Source: Sipunculus nudus
Taxonomy: Eukaryota; Annelida; Sipuncula; Golfingiida; Sipunculidae
Reading direction: 5' to 3'
Assembly: GCA_026874595.1 (NCBI GenBank)
Contig: CM049313.1
Span: 46,758,159-46,822,158 of the forward strand
Length of the DNA stretch: 64,000 nt
Shown here: in pieces, positions 21,282-34,010 of the stretch
How the letters are laid out: every line of letters starts with the position of its first letter
How positions within the stretch are numbered: the stretch's first letter is position 1
The notes under the pieces: generated by a model
The model's input: only the letters and a program-made list of their open reading frames with translations
The model's database searches: none
What the model was told of the DNA's origin: nothing
Translations under genes and position numbers: made by a program

Positions 21282-22318
21282 TAGTGATTATTTACGAAAA
21301 TGTTCAGTTACACATTAACACGTGTTTTCACGCAGGCATAATTCTGATCCTCGTACATTTCGACCTGAACATGGCTGAGTGCGTCAACGCATTATTACAC
21401 CTGACCATGGCTGAGTGTGTCAACGCATTATTATACCTGACCATGGCTGAGTGCCTCAACGCATTATTACACCTGATCATGGCTGAGTGCCTCAACGCAT
21501 TATTACACCTGACCATGGCTGAGTGCCTAAACGCATTATTACACCTGACCATGGCTGAGTGCCTCAACGCATTATTACACCTGACTATGGCTGAGTGCCT
21601 AAACGCATTATTACACCTGACCATGGCTGAGTGCGTCAACGCATTATTACACCTGACCATGGCTGAGTGCCTCAACGCATTATTACACCTGACCATGGCT
21701 GAGTGCCTCAACGCATTATTACACCTGACCATGGCTGAGTGCGTCAACGCATTATTACACCTGACCATGGCCGAGTGCCTCAACGCATTATTACACCTGA
21801 CCATGGCTGCGTGCGTCAACGCATTATTACACCTGACCATGGCCGAGTGCCTCAACGCATTATTACACCTGACCATGGCTGCGTGCGTCAACGCATTATT
21901 ACACCTGACCATGGCTGAGTGCCTAAATGCATTATTACACCTGACCATGGCTGAGTGCCTCAACGCATTATTACACCTGACCATGGCTGAGTGCCTCAAC
22001 GCATTATTACACCTGACCATGGCTGAGTGCCTCAACGCATTATTACACCTGACCATGGCTGAGTGCCTCAACGCATTATTACACCTGACCATGGCTGAGT
22101 GCCTCAACGCATTATTACACCTGACCATGGCAGAGTGCCTCAACGCATTATTACACCTGACCATGGCTGAGTGCCTCAACGCAGTATTACACCTGACCAT
22201 GGCTGAGTGCCTCAACGCATTATTACATAACTGCATCAACCGTTGACAGATCACATCTGAAGATTGCAAATGCATGAAAACACGTGTTTATGGGTAACTG
22301 AACATTTTCGTAAATAAT

Positions 22319-22322
<4 letters not shown>
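21282..22322. mobile_element. Inverted-repeat-flanked element with minisatellite core
   Basis: The left end (about 21282-21335: ATTATTTACGAAAATGTTCA..., AACACGTGTTTTCA) and right end (about 22271-22320) are reverse complements over ~50 bp with few mismatches. Between them lie 24 copies of a 36-bp unit. The right end runs directly into (TA)n, and a (TA)n tract lies outside the left end. It fits a non-autonomous DNA element whose interior has expanded. No transposase is encoded and the superfamily is unknown. Confidence 0.65.
21371..22234. repeat. 36-bp minisatellite, 24 units
   Basis: The unit begins ATGGCTGAGTGCCTCAACGC; its first base is at 21371 and its last occurrence at 22199, giving 24 units. 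Because 36 is divisible by 3 and the unit lacks stops, long frames are open on both strands (320 aa forward with repeat MAECLNALLHLT, 315 aa reverse). This is a periodicity effect, and I do not call a protein. Confidence 0.95.

Positions 22323-22361
<39 letters not shown>
22319..22361. repeat. (TA)n microsatellite
   Basis: About 42 bp of AT dinucleotides directly after the right inverted repeat. Confidence 0.9.
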
Positions 22362-22364
<3 letters not shown>

Positions 22365-22385
22365 TTATATTTAAAAATTGCTAGG

Positions 22386-22660
22386 GAAATGTGTTGTGGC
22401 TGTAAAAACGTGTATAAAACTGGTACAGGTACTTGACATTTATACATTTATAGTATTTTCTTTATAACTGCTGACCATTTTGGTAACTGATATAGTTAAA
22501 ATGTGAAAGGTTAGCTGTAGACGAAATGTGTTGTGGCTGTAAAAATGTGCATAAAACTGGTACAGGTACTTGTTATTTAAAAGACATTTATAATGTTTTC
22601 TTTATAACTGCGGATCATTTTGGTTACTGATGAGTTAAAATGTGAAAGGTTAGCTGTAAC
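22386..22660. repeat. 137-bp tandem duplication
   Basis: GAAATGTGTTGTGGCTGTAA starts at 22386 and again at 22523. The copies share most of their length, including AAACTGGTACAGGTACTTG and AAAATGTGAAAGGTTAGCTG. Confidence 0.85.
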
Positions 22661-25262
22661 CAAATCATGTGTTCAGTATATTTACAGTTTTTTTTCAAAT
22701 GGAAGAACAGATACATTAAAAATGGTTGTCATTATGACTAAAGCAATACCAAAAATGAATTCTCTGGTTCATAATACCCCAGAATTCACGTATTGGATGA
22801 CCCACTATGTCAAATGTAAAGGAAATTATGGCATTTTTTGCTATTTTCGCATTTTTATGCGGCCATTTTGTTTTACGCTAATTAGCAAAAATTGCCCAAG
22901 GCTGACAGAGGGCCAACCAACATATTTTTCACACCCTATATGTGGGCAAACAAAATCCTCAAAGAAAAACTTAAGACCATAAAACAAGGTCAGCCAAAAA
23001 ATGACCTTTGGCTGCCGGACTAGGCGGAAAGGACGGACACCTGTAATACTTTTTACATGGTGGTAGAATTCTCACAAATCAGTATAGTTGACTGAAGTGT
23101 TCGGTCTTAATCTATTGGTCTGTATCAACATTTAATGGATAATCTAAATTAAAGGGATTAATCACTTCTATTACATTATGATAACCATATATAAGAAAAT
23201 CTCAGTTTTTGGAAATGTGCTTGTAAAAAATGCTGTTTCTAGGATGCACCACAGTAGTTCACTGTACATGTTAAATTAGGTGGAGTAACTCCTGAAATAT
23301 CTACTTCTGCTCCCTGTAGAATCAAGCAGCAGAGCATCAGTAACATCAGAAAGATGGCAACCAACAGCGAAAGAAGTTTCTGGAGGTTAACCTCTAACAT
23401 GGAATTCTAAGCCTTATATATAGTATATATGCAATGTATCGCTGAATGAAACGAGACAAACTTGCTTTCTCTTTAGAATCATTCAAAAGGATAAGCTATT
23501 CAAAGTTTTGATTCACAGATATTTCATACTATTCATACAGCTTGTAGGAATATACTTTTTCATCAAAACTGCATTGACTGAATTACTGTGCTTTTTGCCC
23601 TAGTCAATCTAGTCTTAGTTTTTTACGCCGAAAGGCCAAGGTAACGGCTGATGACACCTTTTTACTGCCCCAGGTTCGGTTTAAAATGTTGTTCGGCGAT
23701 TTGTGTCCCGTCCTTCCCATATCTCTGACAATATGCTATTTTTTAATAGACTTTTATGCATTAGCACACATAATCGTTTTGTGGTCGATTGCAAAATACA
23801 ACAAATTTAATCGATTAAGAAAGAAAGCGACCAATCATCGATACAATCGATTAATCGGCACACCACAGTTTAATATCGCTCCAACTCCTATGTAATATTA
23901 TGTTTGTATAAATAGCACTTGCCCTAGATCCCATGCTCCCTCTGTCTTGAACTGATCGACCCTGGATACCGATATGCAGTTAAAACAGCACATGGCAGTG
24001 GTGGATCCAGAATTTTACAATACGGGGGCGAAAGGCCAGGGAGAGACAAAATCCTCGCTTCATTCTGAATCTCTATAAACAGGAACATCAAATGTCTCAA
24101 GAAAATAAAAATGCTTTGTTTTCAGTTGACCATATTCTAAATAATGCCAGTTGTTCGGTCCTATTGGGCCTATTTTGACCTACAAAAATGGATTTTTTAA
24201 ATTGACCAGTCCACACTCCAAGCGGTAACCCCACGTTTCCAGCCACTGGGTTGCTTTGAGCACAGGCGCTTGAATTGCTATTAATGTAGATTTCGATGTA
24301 GATTTTTTCTCTGGCTGATTTCCTTATAATTTTAATTATAATTGTAATTAATTGTTAATAATAATTGTTACGAAAACATGTGATAAATATGAAACCCGTT
24401 TGGCCTAAGGAATGTCGATTGTACAGACCAGGCAAAAGCAAAAGCAACCGTCAGCTTTCAGAGAAGGACTGACAGGAAGACTTGAGTAGTCGTGGATGCA
24501 CTGGTATTAAAATGTACATGTTTGTAGTATTTATTTGGTTAACTATTAGGAATTTTGGTCTATAATTTATTTAAGATAGGACATGCGTACACTTCATACT
24601 TTCATCTGATCACTAGCTGGTAGGTATCCATTAAGAATCATCATACCTTCACAGAAATCATCTGGATGACTTGGGTTGGGGGGCTGTCATTGATCCGATT
24701 TTTGCATTTTTTTTACTTTAAAATTCAGACTACTTAGTGGCGAAGTGTTTGCAGCAGAGCAACAGTTATCCATGGTTCCGTGTGTGAGTAACAACCCATC
24801 TGTGTCTGTTCCCATAACAAGATTTTTTTCTTTAATCAGAGGTCTGATCTAACACGTGTGCGACAACTGAAAATAGAAGAAACATGGAACCCTGATTGGT
24901 GAAGTTGCGCGTTACGATCACGAGGTGGCGTGCCGGCTGTGTTTACATTTTTCTCCACTGATCGAGCCCGTTGCAAGATTATTTTCATTTGTTAACATGC
25001 GTAAACATGCAATTTTTCTATCGAAATATTGAAAGATACCATAACATATAAAGAAGCAAAAACTCTGTACCTCGTGTATATTTAACATACTTGGTATGTG
25101 AATAGGTTTATTTATGAAAATGCTTATTTCATTTAATGAAATTCAGTGGGAGAATGTGCAATAGGCTAAGATGGTTCGGCAGATTATTTGGAGATGATGT
25201 ATGGAGAAACAAACATGATATCACACAACATGGGGCGAATTGGTTGGATCAAGTCCAGTAAT
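22661..25262. other. No gene recognised
   Basis: AT-rich. The 120-codon frame at 22620-22982 has no domain and ends beside a GGACGG phrase (~23030). A CAGTGGTGGATCCAG followed by GGGGGCG at ~23995-24028 resembles the end of a repeat family (see also 45088). The rest shows nothing I can name. Confidence 0.5.
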
Positions 25263-25660
25263 GTATGATTCGAGTCCGGACTTGGACTCGAGTCCAATTT
25301 TTAAGGACTTTAATGGACTCGTGTCCATCTCGAGTCGAATGCAAAAGAAAATTATGCCACAAATTATACAAAGATGGCATGTGCACATGGAAGAAAAAAA
25401 TAAAAAAAAGACTTAACATACCATGTTTAAGCTACGTATCAGGGGGTAAACGTAAATAAACATTTAAAAAATGGCACTTGTAAAGTAACAAAAAATCTCT
25501 AATATCCCTTTTTAAATTTCTTTTAATCAGATTTGTATTAGACTCGGGCTCGACTTAGACTAAAGATCCGAATGACTCGGACTAGAAGGTGGACTTGAAC
25601 TCGAATCACAGGGACAGGAACAGGTTTCGAGTGGCCTGGACTCGGGACTTACTCTTGGAT
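25263..25660. repeat. Interspersed repeat bounded by CGAGTCC/GGACTCG clusters
   Basis: A cluster of GACTCGAGTCC-like words at about 25266-25337 and a second cluster at 25540-25650 (GACTCGGGCTCGAC, GACTCGGACT, GACTCGGGACTTACTC) flank ~200 bp of AT-rich DNA. The words occur in both orientations, so it may be a small inverted-repeat element. Family unknown. Confidence 0.5.
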
Positions 25661-25753
25661 GGTGTGGACTAAACTATATGACTGATCCAGACCCAGGTTT
25701 AAATGTGCCTGATCCTGCCCAAAATAAAATAACGACTTTAATTTTTGGAAGTG

Positions 25754-25786
25754 CTTATATCCACTCCCCTGGGGAGTGGAAATAAG
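25754..25786. repeat. Palindrome adjoining the MITE
   Basis: CTTATATCCACTCCCC and GGGGAGTGGAAATAAG form a near-perfect inverted repeat with a one-base centre. It uses the same words as the MITE end that follows. Confidence 0.75.
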
Positions 25787-26662
25787 GGATGCTTATTTCC
25801 ACTCCCCCTAGGAGTTACCAATCCCCATCATAGATGGAACAGATAACCATTGGTTATAATAGATATTCATTTACAGAAGTTCTATAGGATAACATTGATG
25901 AAAATATATATAAATAAAAAATTAATGTTATTGGGCTTATCTTTGAGGTGCATATCTATTATATCCAGTATAGTGACAATGGTCTTAAAGCCTCCCATTT
26001 TACATTTATAATTTTAATTTTTCTTGTCATCAAAGTTCTAGTAAAGTGGTATAGTAAATTACTGGAACAACCTACTAGGTCACAGGTGCCAGTTTAACTG
26101 TCTGAGCTTTACCTGGTATTCTGAGCTGAGAGCTGATAGCACCAGTCTGAGCTTGTGGACACAAACCAGAGCTCACTAACGAGGTGCCAACAGTCTACTG
26201 ATAATGACTCTCAGCCAGTTATCAAGTTAGTTCTAATTTTAATGATCCACATATACATTTTCAAATGATTAAGCAACTAGACCAATAAAATTTATTTGGC
26301 CGAAAAATATAAATCTATATGTCTTTGAATTTTTTTGGCAAATATAAATGTAATATATTTGTCAGGGGTTACTCTGTAAATCATTGTTTTAAACTTTGAT
26401 GTTAAATGTATTAAAATGAAATGCATTTCAATATAAAAACTGAAAAACTTAATAGTTTAAAGAACTTACTTCTAGAAATGTGTAAATGTGTGTCCCTATT
26501 GCGTCTATAGAAGTACTTGCGAGAGGATTCGTAAAGAAAAGCAATTATTAAACTACTTTTATCACTGGAAAGAACAAACACCAAGTTTAGGTCACATTAA
26601 CTGCCAAAATACTCAAGGGTGCACAAGCTTTTATCACAAGGGGGAGTGGAAATAAGCATTCC
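25787..26662. mobile_element. TIR-bounded non-autonomous element (MITE-like), 876 bp
   Basis: GGATGCTTATTTCCACTCCC (25787-25806, continuing CC) is the reverse complement, with one mismatch/indel, of GGGGGAGTGGAAATAAGCATTCC-type sequence at 26640-26662. The interior is AT-rich and non-coding. The target duplication is not clear because the left side abuts a palindrome of the same words. Confidence 0.72.
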
Positions 26663-29600
26663 TTATAAGGCCTGCCTTAATTCTTTGGCCAGGCACGCGG
26701 GGGTAGGCCGACCGGTACATCTTTCCTAAATATGGCATCGAAATTCAGTGAGAACTTTCGTAGATATTCCAATACCAAAAACACAGGCGCACAGAATGTA
26801 CATTGAATTAACCCCCCCCCCCCGGTAGACTTAAACAGCTGCATTCTGATAGCCCAGCAAGTTCATTTCATTTTGTAACCGTTACACCCGCCACACACAT
26901 TGGGACACATATGCCCCCCCCCCCCCTCTCTCTCTCTCTCACACACATACACACGCACACACATGCTTACCGTATATATGAAAACACCATATCTATGACA
27001 GTAGACAGTTTATTAGGAAAAGGAGATCAAATTTGGTATGAGAGGTAAATGATATATAACACTGAGGATGCAGTCAAGCCACTTGTTGCAGGTGTGGCGG
27101 AGATAGACATGAAAGGAACACGCATTAACTAGTCAAACAGGAGACAGTACCTACGTCACTTCCTATCACAGATAGGTCAAGGTCATGTCACAGTTAGGTC
27201 AAGGTCATATCACCTCAAAGTTCCTAACTGACCCATTGTGGGCTGGAGGTTGCACAATACAATATCAAACATGAAATTATCCCATTTGAAATAAACTGTA
27301 AATACACAAACGCCACACTTTTTTTTACATTAGGACGTAATAGCATGTGTACATGTATGGTGATTGTGATGATATTCATTGTGTTAGTCTGTACATATAA
27401 TTAACAACATTACATCAATGAAAGCTGCATGGATTAAACGTGCTTACATTAATATTATTGGTAACGTTTACTTAAGCTCTATATGTATTTTACAGTTTTA
27501 CTGAATGGTGCTAAAATACCAGCTCTGTGATGAGAAAAAATATCGGTTTGAACTGTTATATTCATCAAATAAACAAATATTTTTAATGAAATATGAACTT
27601 ACATAAATTATATTTTAATCATACACAAATGGACAAAGTTCAATTTTACCCCTTGAGGATCTGGTATTTTTATGAGTGCCTTGCTTCTGTGTAATATCAG
27701 CTTATACACAATTAACATCAATAATGATTAGCATAAAGCGTATCACAGAAAGTATACATAACGGAGAGGGATTTTAAACTGGCCCTTGCGAATAACATTG
27801 GGTCACATGTACCAGGCTGCATGACATGGACTCATAGCATTGAAGCATTTTCAAATCAGTTATTGCAAGCATTAAATTCACTTTAAAATTAACACTATAC
27901 ACATTTACACATATTTGTAAAGTTGACTTAATTTTAAACAAACCAACAAATTTATTATATCATTTATGGTGCATGTTTTGCGCCAACAATGACCAATATC
28001 ATCATTTATGTATTTCAATATCACGGAAGAGCGCTTAAACCAGACACTGAGGAAAAGCATAGGTTTTCTTAAGGTATGTACCCATTCCCGATGCTTCCAA
28101 TCATAAATTTATAATGTATTGTAACTCCATGTTCCAACAAACATTGTTGCATGAAAAAATCGTCTTATTACATCTGAAAGTTATCTTTTCCACGTTTGAG
28201 TCCTATCTGTAAACATGCTGATTTATGGAGTTAAAATTTCAAGAATCTCGTGTCTCAATTACAATCATACACTATAAGAAAGAAATAAACTAAATTCTGT
28301 TTTCTTTGATAAAATGTTCTGAAAATTTAATATGTTTTATGGTATCCATGCTTGTCAAAGCTATATATTGATCTGCTTCAACTGATACATTGATAGCCCA
28401 TTAAAGACTGACTTATTAGTCATATCACGAAGCAAAAGGTTATTTCCATGGCAGAGTTTGCGGCCACATTATTATTGGGGAACCTCAAATTAAAAATAAA
28501 ATATCATTATTAATTTCGGTAATACCACTTCTGCCTCTCAGCGCCATCTTGTGTTCATTAAGTGTAACACATCATTTGTGTGATAGACATTTATACTGGA
28601 TAATTCCTTTATATGTCCTTATACATTGGGACAGACTGCAAAGAGTAAACAGCAGTATTTTCACTTTAATAAAAAATATGTTTAAGCTACCATTCAATCA
28701 TAAAACATGAAATATTTAAAAAAAAAACTTAATTTTTCATTGCTTAAATACTAGATGGCATTGGAATGCAAAAGTGGTTTAACGTAAAGACAATTGTCAT
28801 GTTACAAGAAACCCTTTCGCCCACAGTTATATAAATTTTAGCCCCTATTTCACAGAGTGTAACACTACATTACTTGCTTAAATATTCTAACCTAAAGATG
28901 ACGCATTTTATTTACACTCAATAAATTGTAAATTTAAAAGTGCTAGAGACTCTTGTGTTGCATGTTGCAAATTTTCTCAAATGATCAATTTAGTGGTTAA
29001 TATTATGAAAACATTAGGCACATCAGAGTAAGAAGAACCCATGATCTCAGCAATCAAGAAAAATAATGTTGAATGAAGACCTTTATTTAAAACTGTCATG
29101 AAAGAAATGATAAGACATTATTTCTACTTCAATATATTTTTCAACTGTCTAGAAGTCCGGCCTAAATTAAGACCACAAATTTGAGATAACAAATTTCTAG
29201 AAAATCCCCTCCTGTTTAATTTTAAGCAAAATTTTTCTTGATGTTATTAATTCATGACCAGGCTCATTTCTACATGCTGATATAAAGTCAAGCAATATTC
29301 ATGAGCCTGAATTCATGCATTATACGTTTAGTTTTAGGTTCAGTATTTTTCATGTTCTACATTTCGGTCCACAACTGAGAAGTAAAGGGGTGGTGGTGGT
29401 ATTTTGCAACTGACCTCACTACAAAATGAACTTTCTGTAAACATGATGGGTGCTGAGTTGTTCAAGTCATTTTCATAAATTACCGTGGGTTAGGGAACAT
29501 CCACCAAAATTAAATGTGTCAACATCTGATGGAATTTTCGCGTGGCAATATATCTAGTGAAGTTTACAAATATTACATTATATAGGCCTACATTTCAGAA

Positions 29601-31067
29601 TTTACTTTAAAAAATATGGCAGGATTACATATATCTGCTGACTATACATATAACTAATAACCAGAAGCTGTGGAACCTTGTGGATCATATGGTTTACTAA
29701 TAGCATGGGAGAACTTGGAAGGTTTAAAGTCATGTTGTTAGAATTGACACCATAGGAGAAGATAATACAAAAGTGTACCCTGGTGCCATTGCATATGGTT
29801 AAGTCAGTGAAATATATAACTTGCATCAGCTTTGGTACCATTCAAGCAAACCAACGAATATCTCACGAATATGCATCATTTCTGATGAATAAGAACAGTT
29901 TTTGTGTGTACTGAAACATAAAAATATGTATGAATGAAACTTAGAATATGGGCCACATAGGTGAATGATTCAAACAGTTTTGGGAACTTCCAACAATAAG
30001 GATCGCCCACATGGCAGAGGCTTGCATTCCTCAGAATGCAAATTTCTAGTTGCACCATAAATTAAAAGTCAGCAATCAGTTTCAGTGGACCTGTGTCTAA
30101 TGTACTGCATGAATACATGCTCATTTATTTTAATTTTAAAGGGTCTACTGACACAGCTTTTGTTCCTTAGACTCCATGATTCCACTTTACATAAATCTGA
30201 GTGTCAAAATTTGTGCAATTTTGAAGGCTCTCTGTTTAAACCTTTTGCTTGAATTTTCAACCACATTCACCTTAAAAAATACACAATTTTCAATAAAGTT
30301 ACCACTAAATTATATATCAATAACAAAGATCAAACAATGCACAGCACAGCATGCATTTGTTGCAATAAATATTTTCCATAAAAGGAAAAGGTTTATAAAA
30401 TATATTTATCATAAAAGAATTTGGATTTTTTTTATAAAAAAAATTAAAAAAACTGCTGAGACTTCACATGTTTATGAAATCACATTCAGAAACTAATTCA
30501 ACTGTAATAACATTAGAATTATTATTGAAATTTTTCCATACTGAACTGTAAGGTTTTTTATTCTCAGTGGGTGGCCATCAAAACATTTTTTACAAATAAG
30601 TTGACACAATAATAAAGAGCCAGTATTCATATTAATCAGTATGTGTGAATCTGTATGGATATATGAAACATCATACTGCATACTTGGGCCCCAATACCTC
30701 TTTGTACAACAAAATTTTATGATTATTAAACAAACTTCAAAATACACACACACAAATGATAAAATAATGGGCCATTCTTATAAGAGTAATATGCTTAATT
30801 TTTAATGTGCATGAACAAATCGAGACCAGGGTTCCTAAGGCTATATACATATTACTTTATACTAGTATATCATATCAAAACATTTGTTATCATTGCATTA
30901 AGTAGAGAGCTTACTAGTGCCCAAGCATCTTTCTTAGAGATGAAAATGATATAATGTACAAAAACACTGGCCAAGTCATTTGTGTCATTGGCATATGAAC
31001 AGCTCTCTGCAGACTGGCCTAAATGAAACCAGTTTGATGAACAGAAATTAGTACCATCTAACTGTAA

Positions 31068-31068
<1 letters not shown>
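26663..31068. other. Long AT-rich stretch, no gene recognised
   Basis: Homopolymers C12 (26812-26823) and C13 followed by (TC)n and (AC)n (26914-26960) are present. Small frames at 29602-29841 (-), 29876-30058 (-), 30176-30496 (+) and 30493-30753 (-) are AT-driven and have no domains. I saw no plausible exon with both splice sites. Confidence 0.5.
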
Positions 31069-31166
<98 letters not shown>

Positions 31167-31370
31167 TATATAAGATATTACTATGTACATATATATATAA
31201 TTATAAATCATTAAATATATAAAACAAAAAAAAACATACAACTTAGTGTAAATGTCAGTATTTCAAAACAATATATATATATATATATATTATACACATA
31301 TTATATAATACATATTATGATAGTAATAATAAATATATAAGTATATATATATATATCATATTATATATAA
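31069..31370. repeat. (TA)n-rich low-complexity tract
   Basis: Nearly pure TA from 31069 to about 31163, then interrupted TA blocks to ~31370. The minus-strand frame 30870-31241 runs through it and is rejected. Confidence 0.9.
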
Positions 31371-31698
31371 AACAAAAAACAAACATACAACTACCTGTAA
31401 ATGTTAGTATATAAGAAATGAAATTGATATCAGAGCTTATGATCAAAAGGTACATACAGCCCATATAAAAGGTCATCAAAGATCAATAAAAAAATAAATT
31501 CCAAATTTTGGCAAACTTGAATATGTGCAAATTTAAATGAATCAGAAATAAATCATGCGAGGATCATACATGTATTATATATAAATCATAAATTCAGTAA
31601 CCAAATATGCATAAACGATAATCACCACAAAGCTAATGTCTCGATGATTTGAAACTTGCATGCTTATGTCAAAAGGAGGGTACAAAATAAGCCTATGG

Positions 31699-31900
31699 TG
31701 AATCCATTATTACAGATATTTTAACATTATTCTTATGATCTGTCTATCCCTTAAGGCAACTAATATCTTATGACACGTCTATATATTTCTAAAGTATCCA
31801 ATGAATCCATTATTACAGATATTTTAACATTATTCTTATGATCTGTCTATCCCTTAAGGCAACTAATATCTTATGACACGTCTATATATTTCTAAAGTAT
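31699..31900. repeat. Perfect ~100-bp tandem duplication
   Basis: TGAATCCATTATTACAGATA begins at 31699 and at 31802 (period ~103) and about 99 bp are identical in both copies. The lack of any mismatch suggests a very recent event or an assembly artefact. Confidence 0.9.
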
Positions 31901-31978
31901 ACCACTGACAGTCGGTTTAGTTTAAATATTAATGTATATATATATATATATTTTATATAGTAGTACTGGGTATATAGT

Positions 31979-32151
31979 ACAACCTTGTTTTACGACCACC
32001 TCAGTCTAGTGACCACCTCAAAATGATGATCATTTCTGACAGTCCTATTTTTTGTGCTCTTTATATCAGGCCTCGCTTAGACAACCACCTCAAAAATGTA
32101 ACCACTTGATTAAGGTTCTGTTGGTGGTTGTAATTTAGAGGTTTCACTGTA
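31979..32151. mobile_element. Small MITE, pogo/Tigger-like ends
   Basis: Left end TACAACCTTGTTTTACGACC and right end GGTTGTAATTTAGAGGTTTC...ACTGTA are inverted relatives (TACA, AACCT, TTAC/A-ACCACC). Internal words GACCACCTC repeat in direct orientation. Similar ends flank the transposase remnant at 62784-63335, so I group them tentatively. Confidence 0.55.
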
Positions 32152-32389
32152 AATATATATAATCATGCAGAATGCAAATGCTTAGCTGAAGGCAAGAAAT
32201 GCCTGTATTTGTATATTCTTTACATGTTGTATAACAGATCTGTACACAAACACACCTACATAAGTGGGAAACAGAAAACTTAACATTTGACCTGTCATAA
32301 TTAAAATAAGATGTTCAGATAACAGCAACAAGGTCTCATTGAATGTTGACTTATTCAGTCAGTAGTTTTCTATGGAGTCTTTGGCAATA

Positions 32390-32571
32390 CAGTAAACCCT
32401 GTGTTATGAGACCACCCATGTGAATGGCCAAAGTGGTCTTAATTCACCAGTGGTTGTATAAGACAGGTCAGTTATAACCAATATGAATGATGCTTTTGGT
32501 TCACCCACAGGTGGTCTGAATAGACAGGTGTTATTATAAGTGATGAAATATCAGACAGGTTCCATTGTATT
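32390..32571. mobile_element. Small MITE of the same end family
   Basis: Left end TACAGTAAACCCTGTG and right end GACAGGTTCCATTGTA are inverted repeats with four mismatches in 16. The interior repeats GTGGTCTTAA / GTGGTTGTATAAGACAGGT. No coding. Confidence 0.6.
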
Positions 32572-32636
32572 CATTTAATTAATTACCATGCTAAGAATAA
32601 AACAGGTGATGGGTTTACTTTAAGAGGTTTTACTGC

Positions 32637-33788
32637 TGTTTACCTGTAACCTGACACAGAACCTGCTGTATACCTGTCACCTGACCTGCTGTATACCTGT
32701 TACCTGACACAGGACCTGCTGTATACCTGTTACCTGACACAGGACCTGCTGTATACCTGTCGCCTGACACCTGACCTGCTGTATACCTGTCACCTGACCT
32801 GCTGTATACCTGTCACCTGACACAGGACCTGTTGTATACCTGTCAACTGACTTGCTGTATACCTGTCACCTGACCTGTTGTATACCTGTCACCTGACCTG
32901 TTGTATACCTGTAACCTGACTTGCTGTATACCTGTCATCTGACACAGGACCTGTTGTATACCTGTCACCTGACCTGCTGTATACCTGTCACCTGACTTGT
33001 TGTATACCTGTCACCTGACTTGCTGTTTACCTGTCACCTGACAGAGTACCTGCTGTATACCCATTACCTGACACAGGACCTGCTGTATACCTGTCACCTG
33101 ACTTGCTGTATACCTGTCACCTGACACAGGTCCTGCTGTATACCTGTCACCTGACACAGGAACTGCTTTATACCTGTCACCTGACATGCTGTATACCTGT
33201 CACCTGACACAGGACCTGCTGTATACCTGTCACCTGACTTGCTGTATACCTGTCACCTGACTTGCTGTATACCTGTCACCTGACAGAGGACCTGCTGAAT
33301 ACCTGTCACCTGACTTGCTGTATACATGTCACCTGACACAGGACCTGCTGTATACCTGTCACCTGACACAGGAACTGCTGTATACCTGCCACCTGACTTG
33401 CTGTTTACCTGTCACCTGACACAGGACCTGCTGTATACCCATTACCTGACACAGGACCTGCTGTATACCTGTCACCTGACTTGCTGTATACCTGTCACCT
33501 GACAGAGGACCTGCTGTATACCTGTCACCTGACTTGCTGTATACCTGTCACCTGACACAGGACCTGCTGTATACCTGTCACCTGACACAGGAACTGCTGT
33601 ATACCTGTCACCTGACTTGCTGTTTACCTGTCACCTGACAGAGGACCTGCTGTATACCCATTACTTGACACAGGACCTGCTGTATACCTGTCACCTGACT
33701 TGCTGTATACCTGTCACCTGACACAGGACCTGCTGTATAACCTGTCACCTGACTTGCTGTATACATGTCACCTGACACAGGACCTGTT
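32637..33788. repeat. Minisatellite of two interleaved unit lengths
   Basis: About 1.15 kb of TGCTGTATACCTGTCACCTGAC units. Some units carry the extension ACAGGACC (~30 bp) and others only TT or CC (~22 bp), arranged irregularly. The minus-strand frame 33608-33856 is a repeat by-product. Confidence 0.92.
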
Positions 33789-33789
33789 G

Positions 33790-34010
33790 AGCATATGTGG
33801 TGGCATAATGTTTGGGCAATGAACTTGTGACTGTACAGTTGTGGTTCGAGTCCCAATAAGACACCTGGTCAAAGTGTTTACCACATGAGAGTGCCTTACA
33901 GGTATTGGTCAAGCATTGGTGGCAGGCAAGTATAGAATGTATGACCCAGTAGGGCCATTTAAAGCTGCATGGGTTTTATGCTCCCCAAGGAGCCGATCAA
34001 TATCAGAAGA
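33790..34010 (+). repeat. tRNA-derived SINE
   Basis: TGGCATAATGT (33801-33811) resembles the polymerase III A box, and GGTTCGAGTCC (33843-33853) is a perfect B box at normal spacing. A non-tRNA body follows with TATGACCCAGTA and TGCTCCCCAAGGAG, related to blocks in the repeat at 18299-18592. It directly abuts the minisatellite. There is no cloverleaf good enough to call a tRNA gene. Confidence 0.68.

Noticed and set aside
21284-22275. Long open frames of 320 aa (+) and 315 aa (-)
   Set aside because: Both arise from a 36-bp tandem unit without stops; open on both strands and bounded by inverted repeats, so periodicity explains them.
33801-33870. tRNA gene suggested by perfect B box
   Set aside because: No cloverleaf or proper acceptor stem; it fits a tRNA-derived SINE better.
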